Source: Rhizobium albus
Lineage (GTDB): Bacteria > Pseudomonadota > Alphaproteobacteria > Rhizobiales > Rhizobiaceae
Reading direction: 5' to 3'
DNA length: 64,000 nt
Assembly (NCBI GenBank): GCA_030160035.1
Contig: BSNO01000001.1
Coordinates: forward strand, 1,542,669-1,606,668
Part shown: piece by piece, positions 35,902-45,599 of the stretch
How positions within the stretch are numbered: the first letter of the stretch is position 1
How the letters are laid out: each line of letters opens with the position of its first letter
Notes under the pieces: model-generated
What the model saw: the letters and a program-made list of their open reading frames with translations, nothing else
Database searches by the model: none
Told to the model about the DNA's origin: nothing
Translations under genes and position numbers: made by a program

Positions 35902-36819
35902 ATGAGAAAGGGGAGACGCCGGGTCATGACAATCACGTGGTGGACGATCGTGGGACGGGCGGTGCTCACATGCCTGATGGCGCTGGCGGCGGCGGCTCCC
36001 GCCGCGGCGGCTGACATAGCGCCGTTCAAGGACGACCTGTTCGCCCATCCGGCGGTGATCGAGGAGAGTGCGGATGGCAATTTCCGGCGCTATGACTACC
36101 GGGAGATGCGCGACATCAATGGCCGGGACGAGATACCGGAACGTCGCGCCAAACGGGCCTATGTCGATCTTTCGGTCAATCGCGCGGCGCGCGAACGCGC
36201 CATCGCAACCGAGGCAGGGCAGATCACCGTCAACGAGTTTGGCGTGGAGATGGACGCACGCTTCGTCGTCATCTTCGTGCACGGCCGCGACGGCGACCGC
36301 AGGCTCGGTTCCGACGACTGGCGCTTCGGTGGCAACTTCAACCGGCTGAAAAACCTCGCGACCCGCAATGGCGGCACCTATTATGTGCCGAGCTTCCCGG
36401 ATTTCGAGGCTGGCGGGCAGGGGGTGATCAGAGCACTGTTTGCCCATTCGAGGCAGGTCTCGCCGCAAGCGCCGATCGTGCTCGCCTGCGGCTCTACGGG
36501 GAGCGCGCTGTGTGTTGCAGCTGCGCGCGATGGAGCGCTGGCCGCTGGGCTCGGCGGGCTGGTTCTGCTTGGCGGCATGCCGGACGCGTCCTTGGTCGAT
36601 AGCGCGGCAGCGCGCGCAAGGCTGCCGATCGTCTTCGCGCATGGTGAAAACGATCGCGTCTATGATTGGCGCAATCAGCGCGCCGTCTTCGACGGGCTGC
36701 GCTCGATCGGCGGCTATCCGACACGGTTTCACCTTTTCGCAACCGGCAGCCACGGCACCCCGATCCGGATGATCGACTGGCGCGAAACGCTCAACTTCGT
36801 GCTTCGGACAGCCCATTGA
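35902..36819 (+). CDS. secreted alpha/beta hydrolase-like protein
   Basis: About 305 residues with a signal peptide: basic MRKGRRRV, hydrophobic IVGRAVLTCLMALAAAAP, cleavage near AAAA-D. The core shows strand-turn FVVIFVHGRDGDRR, the elbow region VLACGSTGSALCVA, an acid in AHGENDRVYDW and a histidine in GSHGTPIRM. The elbow reads CGSTG rather than GxSxG, so catalytic activity is uncertain. ATG at 35902 gives a charged n-region; ATG at 35926 has a slightly better ribosome binding site. The target substrate is unknown. It is divergent from parE. Confidence 0.78.
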   Translation: MRKGRRRVMTITWWTIVGRAVLTCLMALAAAAPAAAADIAPFKDDLFAHPAVIEESADGNFRRYDYREMRDINGRDEIPERRAKRAYVDLSVNRAARERAIATEAGQITVNEFGVEMDARFVVIFVHGRDGDRRLGSDDWRFGGNFNRLKNLATRNGGTYYVPSFPDFEAGGQGVIRALFAHSRQVSPQAPIVLACGSTGSALCVAAARDGALAAGLGGLVLLGGMPDASLVDSAAARARLPIVFAHGENDRVYDWRNQRAVFDGLRSIGGYPTRFHLFATGSHGTPIRMIDWRETLNFVLRTAH

Positions 36820-36839
36820 CGGGATCGATCGGAGTTCCG

Positions 36840-36864
36840 GGAACTCAAACCGCCGTTGCGGGTT
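36840..36864 (+). promoter_or_regulatory. EcfG-like promoter of the glycine-zipper gene
   Basis: GGAAC, 16 bases, GGTT matches the general-stress sigma EcfG consensus (GGAAC-N16/17-cGTT) except for the first base of the -10. The GGAAC also lies in a 15-bp palindrome (36832-36846, GAGTTCC-G-GGAACTC), which could be the real reason for it. Confidence 0.4.
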
Positions 36865-36895
36865 AGATGATCGATCCCTTGAATAGGAGAGTTCC

Positions 36896-37108
36896 ATGAT
36901 GATGAAGAAAATGGCCACGCTTTCGCTCGTCGCGGTCGCGACCCTTGGCGCAGCTGGATGCACGACCGGCCAGAAGACCGTTGGTGGCGCCGTCGTCGGT
37001 GGTGTCGGCGGAGCGGTCGTCGGTGACGCGATTGCGGGCACCGGCGGCGCAATCGTTGGCGGCGTCGGTGGTGCCGTGGCAGGCGGCGCGATCGCTCGTA
37101 ACCTCTAA
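36896..37108 (+). CDS. small glycine-zipper lipoprotein-like protein
   Basis: 70 residues. The N-terminus (MMMKKMATLSLVAVATLGAAGC) has a charged start, a hydrophobic core and a likely lipobox ending in Cys22. The mature part is GGAVVGGVGGAVVGDAIAG-type repeats, a glycine zipper that packs in membranes. This resembles small osmotically inducible or stress lipoproteins of the outer membrane. It is short and monocistronic. AGGAGAG lies upstream of the ATG. The likely EcfG-like promoter suggests general stress control. Confidence 0.78.
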   Translation: MMMKKMATLSLVAVATLGAAGCTTGQKTVGGAVVGGVGGAVVGDAIAGTGGAIVGGVGGAVAGGAIARNL

Positions 37109-37187
37109 GGTTCAGCCCAAAGTTTTGGCGCGTCCGGGGCGAGATGAAAAGTCCTGGTTCTGGACGCGGCAAACTGCATTTTTGCGG

Positions 37188-37216
37188 TTGACCCCCGGCA
37201 GGCGCCTGCCTATGTT
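37188..37216 (+). promoter_or_regulatory. sigma70-type promoter of tRNA-Lys
   Basis: TTGACC, 17 bases, TATGTT, about 37 bp before the tRNA. Confidence 0.65.
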
Positions 37217-37252
37217 CCGCGCCAATTCCCCGGGCCTGAAATGCCCCGGCGG

Positions 37253-37328
37253 GAGCCTGTAGCTCAGCTGGTAGAGCAACTGACTTTTAATCAGTAGGTC
37301 CAGGGTTCGACCCCCTGCGGGCTCACCA
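37253..37328 (+). tRNA. tRNA-Lys (anticodon UUU)
   Basis: 76 nt including encoded CCA. Acceptor arms GAGCCTG/CGGGCTC pair with one G-U. The D-arm GCTC...GAGC, anticodon stem ACTGA/TCAGT with loop CTTTTAA, and T-arm CAGGG TTCGACC CCCTG are all present. Anticodon TTT decodes AAA and AAG. Confidence 0.97.
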
Positions 37329-37381
37329 TTTTCCGATATTGAAAAAACACCAGACATTGCTTGTCGGCGTCCTCCGCTGGA

Positions 37382-37579
37382 TCAATCTGGCGGGATTCTT
37401 GTCGTCAATGGCAGCGCATTGTCATGCCGTCCATCTGCTTTGCTCTTGGCCTTGCGCATGTCGACTTCGTGTTCCGCCGCTTCGGTTGCCATGGTGCGAT
37501 CGGCAGTGTCCGGCTGATCGACATCTGTCGGTTGGGCCGGACCACGATCATGCTGCGCTGAATTCCCGTCCTTCGACAT
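37382..37579 (-). CDS. small hydrophilic hypothetical protein
   Basis: 65 residues, rich in Asp, Ala, Lys and Arg, without hydrophobic core or known domain. It is probably disordered (SKDGNSAQHDRGPAQP at the start). It is accepted as a real gene because ATG at 37579 follows a strong Shine-Dalgarno (CAGGAG) with eight-base spacing, and an EcfG-like promoter lies about 31 bp upstream. A stress-related small protein is a reasonable guess, nothing more. Its 3' end lies 53 bp from the tRNA-Lys 3' end. Confidence 0.55.
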   Translation of the reverse strand: MSKDGNSAQHDRGPAQPTDVDQPDTADRTMATEAAEHEVDMRKAKSKADGRHDNALPLTTRIPPD

Positions 37580-37609
37580 CGTTTTCTCCTGTATCGGCGA
37601 TAGTCGTCC

Positions 37610-37634
37610 AACACCGTAATGCGGCTGAAGTTCC
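37610..37634 (-). promoter_or_regulatory. EcfG-like promoter of the 65-codon gene
   Basis: On the minus strand GGAAC (37634-37630), 16 bases, TGTT (37613-37610). The start codon at 37579 lies 30 bp downstream. Good spacing; the first -10 base differs from consensus. Confidence 0.5.
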
Positions 37635-37733
37635 GGAGCGGCGCGGACACGGGCGTGGAGCCCCGACGCAATCCTGCGTAAAAATTTGGCAAATGCACTT
37701 GATTTGAGCGTTTAGGCGTCCGATATCGGGGGT

Positions 37734-37784
37734 GCGAAGACGACTTCGCCAGCTCTGACAATGTAACCGAACGGGGACGGCCCC
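37734..37784 (+). promoter_or_regulatory. guanidine-II (mini-ykkC) riboswitch
   Basis: Two short hairpins with the diagnostic ACGR loops. P1 is GCGAAG-ACGA-CTTCGC (37734-37749), and P2 is GGGG-ACGG-CCCC (37773-37784). The linker is 23 nt. The Shine-Dalgarno GGAGG of gdx (37795-37799) is 10 nt after P2, so the switch probably controls ribosome access: guanidinium binding stabilises the two hairpins and frees the site. The gene downstream encodes a guanidinium exporter, the canonical partner. Confidence 0.93.
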
Positions 37785-37804
37785 TTCCTTTAATGGAGGC
37801 GGGC

Positions 37805-38122
37805 ATGGCCTGGCTTATTCTTGTTGTTGCAGCACTTTTCGAAATCGGTTGGGCGGTCGGGCTGAAAAGTCTCGATGGCTTCTCCCGACCGACCCCCGTC
37901 ATTCTGACAATCGGCGCGATGGCGATCAGCATCTGGTTGCTGTCCATCGCCATGCGCGATCTGCCGCTCGGCACGGCCTATGCCGTGTGGACGGGGCTCG
38001 GTGCCGTCGGCACGGCGACGTTCGGCATTCTCTTTTTTGGGGAACTGGCATCGCCGGCCCGAATCGCCAGCATCGGCCTCATCGTTCTCGGCATCGCCGG
38101 GTTGAAGCTCGCAAGCAGCTGA
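37805..38122 (+). CDS. gdx: guanidinium exporter (SMR family, Gdx/SugE)
   Basis: 105 residues with four hydrophobic helices of the small multidrug resistance fold. Glu13 in [11 protein letters not shown] is the essential proton/substrate glutamate, and [11 protein letters not shown] matches the Gdx subtype rather than the EmrE-type multidrug group. It exchanges guanidinium for protons as an antiparallel dimer in the inner membrane. ATG at 37805 was preferred to ATG at 37793 because the latter overlaps the Shine-Dalgarno GGAGG. The adjacent guanidine-II riboswitch makes the assignment very secure. Confidence 0.94.
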   Translation: MAWLILVVAALFEIGWAVGLKSLDGFSRPTPVILTIGAMAISIWLLSIAMRDLPLGTAYAVWTGLGAVGTATFGILFFGELASPARIASIGLIVLGIAGLKLASS

Positions 38123-38135
38123 TCATCAGAATCAC

Positions 38136-38170
38136 ACGGTCATCCGCGGATTTGTCCCGGGGATGGCCGT
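38136..38170 (+). terminator. hairpin, likely terminator of gdx
   Basis: ACGGTCATCC pairs with GGATGGCCGT (one G-U) around a 15-base loop, 14 bp after gdx, followed by a short T-run. Weak T-tract. Confidence 0.45.
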
Positions 38171-38235
38171 TTCCGTGTCTATCGTAGCCCTTGGCCGAGG
38201 CTGAGGGCTGCAAATTTCTGTATTTGCCTTAACGC

Positions 38236-39489
38236 TCAAGCGGCGCGCACCAGCATGTGTTTCTTGCGGCCGAGCGAGAGCTTGATCACGCCATCGGCGT
38301 TGAGATCGGACGCGCCGATGACATGCTTGTCGTCGGCGACCGGCACGTCGTTGATCTTCACCGCGCCGCCCTGGACATGGCGGCGGGCTTCGCCGTTCGA
38401 TGTGGCGAGACCGGCGCGGACGTAAAGCGCCAGGACGCCGATGCCGCTTTCAAGCTCGGGAAGCGGAATGTCGATCGACGGCAAAGTGTCGGCGAGCGCG
38501 CCTTCCTCGAAGGTCTTGCGTGCGGTTTCGGCAGCTTCGTCGGCGGCCGCGCGGCCGTGCAGCATCGCCGTCACCTCGGTTGCGAGGATCTTCTTGACTT
38601 CGTTGATCTCCGATCCGCCGAGGCTTGCGAGACGCGCGATCTCGTCCATCGGCATCGTCGTGTAGAGCTTGAGGAACCTGGCGACGTCGGCGTCTTCCGT
38701 GTTGCGCCAGTACTGCCAGAAATCATAGGGGCTCAGCATATCGGCGTTGAGCCAGATGGCGCCACCGAGCGACTTGCCCATCTTGGCCCCGGAGGCGGTG
38801 GTGAGCAGCGGCGAGGTCAGTGCGTAGAGCTGCAGCGTGCCCATGCGGTGGCCGAGATCGATGCCGTTGACGATGTTGCCCCACTGGTCGGAGCCGCCCA
38901 TCTGCATGCGCACGCCATGGCGCTTGTTGAGCTCCACGAAGTCGTAGGCCTGGAGGATCATGTAGTTGAATTCGAGGAACGACAGGGACTGCTCGCGGTC
39001 GAGACGCAGCTTCACGCTGTCGAAGGAGAGCATGCGGTTGACCGAGAAGTGGCGGCCGACATCGCGCAGGAATTCCACATAGTTGATGCCAAGCAACCAG
39101 TCGGCGTTGTTGACCATCATCGCATCGGTCGGGCCATCGCCGAACTGCAGGTAGGGCGCGAAGGCGCGGCGGATGCCCGCGAGGTTCTCGTCGATGCCCT
39201 CGGCCGTCAGGAGCTTGCGCGCCTCGTCCTTGAAGGAGGGGTCGCCGATCATGCCGGTGCCGCCGCCCATCAGCGCGATCGGCTTGTGGCCGGTCTGCTG
39301 CATCCAGTGCAGCATCATGATCTGGATGAGGGAGCCCACATGCAGGCTGGGCGCCGTCGGGTCGAAGCCGATATAGGCTGATACCGTTTCTGTCTGGAAA
39401 AGCTCGTCGAGGCCGGTATCATCCGAGATCTGGTGAATGAAGCCGCGCTCGTCGAGCGTGCGGAGGAAATCGGATTTGAACTTCGACAT
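38236..39489 (-). CDS. tyrS: tyrosine--tRNA ligase
   Basis: 417 residues, class I synthetase. The HIGH-like motif reads [19 protein letters not shown] near residue 50, and the KMSKS-like loop reads [13 protein letters not shown] near residue 232. [18 protein letters not shown] forms the tyrosine/tRNA-binding core. A C-terminal S4 domain with [16 protein letters not shown] binds RNA. ATG at 39489 was chosen; an upstream in-frame GTG/ATG extension lacks homology. The gene is divergent from anmK. Confidence 0.95.
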   Translation of the reverse strand: MSKFKSDFLRTLDERGFIHQISDDTGLDELFQTETVSAYIGFDPTAPSLHVGSLIQIMMLHWMQQTGHKPIALMGGGTGMIGDPSFKDEARKLLTAEGIDENLAGIRRAFAPYLQFGDGPTDAMMVNNADWLLGINYVEFLRDVGRHFSVNRMLSFDSVKLRLDREQSLSFLEFNYMILQAYDFVELNKRHGVRMQMGGSDQWGNIVNGIDLGHRMGTLQLYALTSPLLTTASGAKMGKSLGGAIWLNADMLSPYDFWQYWRNTEDADVARFLKLYTTMPMDEIARLASLGGSEINEVKKILATEVTAMLHGRAAADEAAETARKTFEEGALADTLPSIDIPLPELESGIGVLALYVRAGLATSNGEARRHVQGGAVKINDVPVADDKHVIGASDLNADGVIKLSLGRKKHMLVRAA

Positions 39490-39606
39490 GACAGGCTGTT
39501 CCACGCGACTGGGAGGGACGGCCGACTTGGCATGCGGGCCGATGGCGCGGGCGATTAGCACGCTTTTGCGTGAAGTTCACCCCTTCGGGACTGGAAATCG
39601 AGCGTG

Positions 39607-40752
39607 ATGGGACGGGTCGAGGCTGAGAGCCGGCTGACGGCCATCGGGCTGATGAGCGGCACGTCGCTCGATGGCATCGACATCGCGCTCGTCTCGACGG
39701 ATGGCGAGGCGGTCGTGGAGCGGGGACCTGCGGCAGGCTATTCCTACGAGCCCGCGTTTCGGCGCCGCCTGGCGGATGCGCTGGAAACGGCCAAGGCCAT
39801 AACTAAGCGCGAGGATCGGCCGGGGGATCTCGGTGCGCTCGAGCGCGACCTGACGCTGCGCCATGCCGAGGCCGTGCGGCGGTTCGTGACGGACAACGGT
39901 CTGCGGCTTTCCGACATCGACGTGATCGGGTTCCATGGGCAGACCGTCTTGCATCGGCCGGGGCAGGCGCTGACGGTGCAGCTCGGTCTCGGGCAGCTGC
40001 TCGCAGACGAGCTCGGTGTGCCCGTGGTCTACGACATGCGGGCCAATGACATGGCGCATGGCGGCGAGGGGGCACCGCTGGTGCCGGTCTATCACCGGGC
40101 GCTCGCCGCCGCGCTCGAGGAGCGGCCTGTGGTTTTCGTCAATATCGGCGGTATCTCGAACGTCACCTATGTCGGCGAGAGCGGAGAACTGGTCGCCTTC
40201 GACAGCGGGCCCGGCAATACGCTGATCGATCAATGGGTGGAGCGGCATGCCGGTGTACCGTTCGACCAGGGCGGTGCGATCGCCAGCGAGGGTGGCGTTA
40301 TCGCGGCGCTTGCCGAGAGATATCTGGCTTCGGACTTTTTCACGGCAGACATTCGCCGATCACTCGATCGCAACGATTTCCCTCCACCGGCCGATCACGA
40401 AGCGGAGCTCGCCGATGGTGCGCGTACGCTTGCGCATGTGAGCGCTGCCGCCATCATCAGGGCGGCCGATCATTTTCCCACACCGCCAAAGCGCTGGATC
40501 GTCTGCGGCGGTGGGCGGAAGAACCGGGTGATCGTGGAGGATCTGCGCACCATGGCGGCGGCATCCGGCGGGAAGGTCGCGGTGGCCGAGGATTTGGGTC
40601 TGGACGGAGATGGCATGGAGGCGGAGGCCTGGGCCTATCTTGCCGTGCGCTCGCTGAAGGGGCTGGCGCTCACATTTCCCGGCACCACGCGCGTCGATGC
40701 ACCGGTCACAGGTGGCGTCACGGCCTATCCACATAGAGCCGAAAGCCCATGA
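39607..40752 (+). CDS. anmK: anhydro-N-acetylmuramic acid kinase
   Basis: 381 residues of the ASKHA fold. [15 protein letters not shown] near residue 11 is the ATP phosphate-binding signature, [11 protein letters not shown] carries a substrate-binding block, and the late [14 protein letters not shown] completes the active site. AnmK phosphorylates and opens 1,6-anhydroMurNAc during peptidoglycan recycling in the cytosol. GTG at 39604 abuts ATG at 39607; ATG is used. Its 3' end overlaps the converging GNAT gene by 35 bp. Confidence 0.93.
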   Translation: MGRVEAESRLTAIGLMSGTSLDGIDIALVSTDGEAVVERGPAAGYSYEPAFRRRLADALETAKAITKREDRPGDLGALERDLTLRHAEAVRRFVTDNGLRLSDIDVIGFHGQTVLHRPGQALTVQLGLGQLLADELGVPVVYDMRANDMAHGGEGAPLVPVYHRALAAALEERPVVFVNIGGISNVTYVGESGELVAFDSGPGNTLIDQWVERHAGVPFDQGGAIASEGGVIAALAERYLASDFFTADIRRSLDRNDFPPPADHEAELADGARTLAHVSAAAIIRAADHFPTPPKRWIVCGGGRKNRVIVEDLRTMAAASGGKVAVAEDLGLDGDGMEAEAWAYLAVRSLKGLALTFPGTTRVDAPVTGGVTAYPHRAESP

Positions 40753-41176
40753 AGCCTTCGTCGATGATATCCGCTTCGATCGGTTCGAAGCCCATGCGGC
40801 GGATGAGCGCCAGCGATGCCAGATTGTCGGGTTCGACATAGCTGTCGATATAGCGGACCTCGGGCGCCAATTCCGGGATGGTGTGCAGCAAGGCCGCGCG
40901 ACCGACACCGCGGCCGCGGCTGTCGGGTCGGACGCTGATCAGCAGCGAGACGCGGTCAAAATCCTCGAAATCATACTGCACGACGGCGATCAGATCGACG
41001 TCCTGAACCAGCGTGAGGCAATAGCAGCGATTGCCCTGGTCGGTGCGCGAAACGTGCTCCAGCCAGAACCCATCCGGCGGATCGATGCGGCGCCGCAGTT
41101 CCTCGTCCTCGAACCAGGCGGCGTAGATGGGAAGGTCTGCTGCTTCGAAGGGGCGGGCGTTGAGAGCGATGGTCAT
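40718..41176 (-). CDS. GNAT-family N-acetyltransferase
   Basis: 152 residues. [17 protein letters not shown] is the acetyl-CoA-binding motif A (RGRGVG), and a motif-B region [17 protein letters not shown] follows. The substrate is unknown. ATG at 41176 ([18 protein letters not shown]) is the usual start of such proteins. It overlaps anmK's 3' end by 35 bp, tail to tail. The upstream hydrolase gene is on the same strand with a 20-bp gap, so they may be cotranscribed. Confidence 0.85.
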   Translation of the reverse strand: MTIALNARPFEAADLPIYAAWFEDEELRRRIDPPDGFWLEHVSRTDQGNRCYCLTLVQDVDLIAVVQYDFEDFDRVSLLISVRPDSRGRGVGRAALLHTIPELAPEVRYIDSYVEPDNLASLALIRRMGFEPIEADIIDEGFMGFRLYVDRP

Positions 41177-41196
41177 CGTCCGTTCCCGCCCGTCGA

Positions 41197-41874
41197 TCAG
41201 CGGATGCGCTTGGCGGCGGGCTCGGGTACCAGCTCGCCACGCAGGCGAGCATCGAGATAATCGGAGCATTCGCCCATCAGGGCATCGACCTGTCCGGAGA
41301 AGAAGTGGTTGGCACCGGGCATGGTCTTCTGCGTGATGAGAATGCCCTTCTGCGTCTTCAGCTTCTCGACCAGACCCTGAACATCCTTTTCCGGAGCGAC
41401 GCGGTCGGCGTCGCCATGGATGATGAGGCCGGAGGAGGGGCAGGGCGCCAGGAACGAGAAGTCGTATGTGTTGGGCTGCGGCGCGACCGAGATGAAGCCC
41501 TCTATTTCGGGGCGGCGCATCAGGAGCTGCATCCCGATCCACGAGCCGAACGAATAGCCGGCGACCCAGCAGCTCTTGGAATCGGGATGGAGCGACTGCA
41601 CCCAATCGAGCGCGCCGGCGGCGTCGGACAATTCGCCCGCGCCATGATCGAAGGCGCCCTGGCTGCGGCCGATGCCGCGGAAATTGAAGCGCAGGGTCGT
41701 GAAGCCGCGCTGCTGGAACATATAGAAGAGCTGATAGACGATCTGGTTGTTCATCGTCCCGCCGAACTGCGGGTGGGGATGCAGGATGATCGCGATCGGC
41801 GCGTTTTTCTGCTTGGCCGGCTGATAGCGGCCTTCGAGACGGCCGGCAGGGCCGTTGAAGATGACTTCAGGCAT
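41197..41874 (-). CDS. alpha/beta hydrolase (COG2945-type)
   Basis: 225 residues, cytosolic. IILHPHPQFGGTMNNQIVYQL is the conserved oxyanion-side strand of this esterase group. FNFRGIGRSQGAFDHG and the nucleophile elbow GYSFGS (about residue 96) follow, and IIHGDADRVAP with a late GANHFFSG give the acid and histidine. The family is widespread in alphaproteobacteria; the natural substrate is not established. It is the first gene of a likely pair with the GNAT gene, and divergent from the suf operon. Confidence 0.88.
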   Translation of the reverse strand: MPEVIFNGPAGRLEGRYQPAKQKNAPIAIILHPHPQFGGTMNNQIVYQLFYMFQQRGFTTLRFNFRGIGRSQGAFDHGAGELSDAAGALDWVQSLHPDSKSCWVAGYSFGSWIGMQLLMRRPEIEGFISVAPQPNTYDFSFLAPCPSSGLIIHGDADRVAPEKDVQGLVEKLKTQKGILITQKTMPGANHFFSGQVDALMGECSDYLDARLRGELVPEPAAKRIR

Positions 41875-42142
41875 CGTAACTCCATCGCGAAGCGGCGCGG
41901 TGCCCTTTGCTGTCCGGTCCGGATCAGCATATCCGACGGCGCCGGGTGAGATGGCGCATCCAGAAGCAGGGCAATGGTGAACGCAGACGCTCGCCTTGCG
42001 ATCCGTCGTCGGACCGCGAATGATCGGTCGCCTCTCTTAAGGCAAGCGGGCTTTCCGTTTCAACAAAAATGCGCAAAGCCCTGCCGGGCGGGAAAATGCT
42101 TGCGTCATGCTGTCCAAGCACCACCGCCTGACACCTCGAACC

Positions 42143-42171
42143 TTGACGCCCGGGGGTCTGCGGCCTACAAC
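42143..42171 (+). promoter_or_regulatory. sigma70-type promoter of the suf operon
   Basis: TTGACG (42143-42148), 17 bases, TACAAC (42166-42171). Predicted start near 42178, inside the Irr box. Confidence 0.55.
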
Positions 42172-42173
42172 AG

Positions 42174-42190
42174 TTTAGAATGGTTCGAAA
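42174..42190. promoter_or_regulatory. candidate Irr-binding ICE box of the suf operon
   Basis: TTTAGAA-TGG-TTCGAAA fits the rhizobial Irr box (TTTAGAA-N3-TTCTAAA) at 13 of 14 arm positions. It spans the predicted transcription start, so Irr would repress the suf genes under low iron. Confidence 0.6.
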
Positions 42191-42294
42191 CTGCGAGGCC
42201 CATCCGCTTTCATGCGGTGGCGGCTCTCAAGAAGCAGTTCGAGACGCGATCAGAACCAACTGAATTTATGCAGCACACATCGATCTGGACCGAT

Positions 42295-43455
42295 ATGCCG
42301 GGCGAACGCTCATATCTCGATTACAATGCGACGGCGCCATTGCTCGATGGCGTGCGTGAGGAGATGATCGCCGCTTTCTCGGTCGTGGGCAATCCGTCTT
42401 CCGTCCATGCAGAGGGGCGAAAGGCGCGGAAGCTTATCGAAGATGCGCGCTTGAAGGTCGCGACGCTCGTCGGCGCGGATGCTGCCAATGTGATCTTCAC
42501 GAGTGGCGCGAGCGAAGCGGCAAGCCACGTGCTGACACCGGATTTTCGCATGGGGCGGTCGCCGCTTTCGATCGGGCGGCTTTATGTTTCGGCGATCGAG
42601 CATCCTTGCGTGCTGTCGGGCGGTCGTTTTTCTTCGAACGCGGTCGAGCGGCTGCCGGTCGATCGCAACGGCGTTCTGGATCTCGGAGGGTTTGAGGCGG
42701 CTCTGGACGCGCACGATACCTCGCTCGGGCTTCCCATGGTGGCAGTGGCGCTCGCCAACAACGAGACGGGCATTATCCAGCCGATTGCCGAGATTTCTGC
42801 CGTGATCCGCAAGGCGGGCGGGGTGCTGGTCGTGGATGCCGTGCAGGCTCCGGGGCGGCTGGCGATCGACATTGCTGCGCTCGGTGCGGATTTTCTTTTG
42901 CTGTCGGCGCACAAGATGGGTGGCCCGAAGGGGATCGGTGCGCTTGTCTCGCGCGGCCAGCAGCTGATGCCGGCGCCACTCGTATCCGGCGGCGGGCAGG
43001 AATCCGGCCATCGATCGGGTACGGAAAACTTGAGCGCCATTGTCGGTTTTGGTGTCGCAGCCCATATGGTGGGCGAGGCCTTGACGTCGGAGGCGGAGCG
43101 GCTGCGCCGCCTGCGTGATCGGTTCGAGATGGGTCTCTTGAAGGTCGCTCCGGACGCCGAGATCGTGTCGTCGGGAGCCAACCGGTTGTGCAACACCACC
43201 TGTGTGGCGCTGCCGGACATGAAGGCCGAGACCATGCAGATCGGGTTCGATCTCGAGGGGCTTTCGGTATCCGCTGGCTCGGCCTGTTCGTCGGGCAAGG
43301 TGGGTCGAAGCCATGTGCTCGAAGCGCTTGGGCTCGACGCGGAAGCTGGAGCGATCCGCATAAGCACCGGCTGGCAGACGAACGAAGCCGAGGTAGATCG
43401 CTGCATCGACGCGTTTTCGCGGCTTGCGGCACGACGGCGCAGAGTTGCGGCCTAG
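42295..43455 (+). CDS. cysteine desulfurase, group I (IscS/NifS-like), first gene of the suf operon
   Basis: 386 residues. YLDYNATAPL and GNPSSVHAEGR open the fold-type I PLP enzyme. Lys of SAHKMGGPKG forms the PLP aldimine, and Cys of SAGSACSSGK is the persulfide site in a long flexible loop, the group I hallmark. It removes sulfur from cysteine. The operon also encodes the group II SufS further down, so two desulfurases are present, a common alphaproteobacterial layout. ATG 42295 was preferred; ATG at 42268 is possible. Neither has a strong ribosome binding site. Confidence 0.9.
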   Translation: MPGERSYLDYNATAPLLDGVREEMIAAFSVVGNPSSVHAEGRKARKLIEDARLKVATLVGADAANVIFTSGASEAASHVLTPDFRMGRSPLSIGRLYVSAIEHPCVLSGGRFSSNAVERLPVDRNGVLDLGGFEAALDAHDTSLGLPMVAVALANNETGIIQPIAEISAVIRKAGGVLVVDAVQAPGRLAIDIAALGADFLLLSAHKMGGPKGIGALVSRGQQLMPAPLVSGGGQESGHRSGTENLSAIVGFGVAAHMVGEALTSEAERLRRLRDRFEMGLLKVAPDAEIVSSGANRLCNTTCVALPDMKAETMQIGFDLEGLSVSAGSACSSGKVGRSHVLEALGLDAEAGAIRISTGWQTNEAEVDRCIDAFSRLAARRRRVAA

Positions 43456-43576
43456 CATGGCTGCCTTGCACCGGAACTGATTTCGCCGGCGCCGGCTTTC
43501 TGTTAGCCAGCGTCGCAACTGACAGGGAAACCATCCGCCGCTTTCGGCGGTGGTGACAAAATGACGGAGTATGGCG

Positions 43577-45046
<1,470 letters not shown>

Positions 45047-45106
45047 TCCGCTGGCAAGGCAAAATGGTAGGTTGGTGTCGCCGACGCAGAGTGGGCTGAT
45101 GGGCCA

Positions 45107-45137
45107 GTAGATCCTCGGGACAAGCCCGAGGATGACG
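45107..45137. repeat. palindromic repeat copy A (suf insertion)
   Basis: 31 bp; it contains the palindrome ATCCTCGGG-ACAAG-CCCGAGGAT. It is exactly the reverse complement of copy B at 45200-45230. It lies 60 bp after sufB. Confidence 0.9.
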
Positions 45138-45199
45138 GAATTAGACTGGAGCTATCGATTGATAGGGTGCTCTGCGAAGGTGAGATTAGCTACCCCGGA

Positions 45200-45230
45200 C
45201 GTCATCCTCGGGCTTGTCCCGAGGATCTAC
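45200..45230. repeat. palindromic repeat copy B (upstream flank of the GIY-YIG gene)
   Basis: 31 bp, perfect inverse of copy A, separated from it by 62 bp, with the same internal 9-bp stem. It ends 21 bp before the GIY-YIG start. Next to its end, CTACCGG matches the inverse of CCGGTAG next to copy C. Confidence 0.9.
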
Positions 45231-45251
45231 CGGCTGAATGCCTAGGTTCGG

Positions 45252-45593
45252 ATGTCCGGCTTCGTCTACATGATGTCGGACAAGCCGCGCGGAGTGATTT
45301 ACACGGGTGTGACCAGCGAACTTCTGGGGCGCGTATGGGAACATCGAAACGAGGTGAGGAAGGGATACACAACTAAGTACAATGCGAAACTGCTGGTGTG
45401 GTTTGAGCTCCATCCGAACATCGTCCTTGCGATCCAACGAGAAAAGTCTCTCAAGCGGTATCGCAGGGATTGGAAAATTCGGCTCATAGAAGGTCTCAAT
45501 CCAACATGGCTCGATCTCTACGATCGTATCGATGAGATCGAGAATATTTATAAGCCACATCCCGGCACTGTGCATTGGCCTCACTACAATTGA
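45252..45593 (+). CDS. GIY-YIG endonuclease family protein (COG2827), inserted in the suf operon
   Basis: 113 residues. The GIY-YIG core is visible: FVYMMSD and IYTGVTS replace the name-giving triads, with Arg27 and His31 in GRVWEHRN and Glu64 in QREKSLKRYRRDWK as the expected catalytic residues. A basic helix follows, then the short C-terminal tail NPTWLDLYDRI. This is the small single-domain type without an obvious DNA-recognition module. The gene splits sufB from sufC and is flanked by inverted copies of a palindromic repeat (B and C). Its codon use is less GC-rich than its neighbours, in keeping with transfer. Role unknown; repeat-targeting DNA cleavage is an inference. Confidence 0.9.
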   Translation: MSGFVYMMSDKPRGVIYTGVTSELLGRVWEHRNEVRKGYTTKYNAKLLVWFELHPNIVLAIQREKSLKRYRRDWKIRLIEGLNPTWLDLYDRIDEIENIYKPHPGTVHWPHYN

Positions 45594-45599
45594 TGACCG

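Noticed and set aside
34017..36014. Long plus-strand frame opposite parE
   Set aside because: A shadow of parE codon usage; no motif, no ribosome binding site.
41974..42294. In-frame N-terminal extension of the group I cysteine desulfurase
   Set aside because: It would run through the suf promoter and Irr box and has no similarity to the family.
45167..45376. Short frame reading through repeat B and the GIY-YIG start in another frame
   Set aside because: Its peptide is a translation of the palindrome and overlaps the well-supported GIY-YIG gene.
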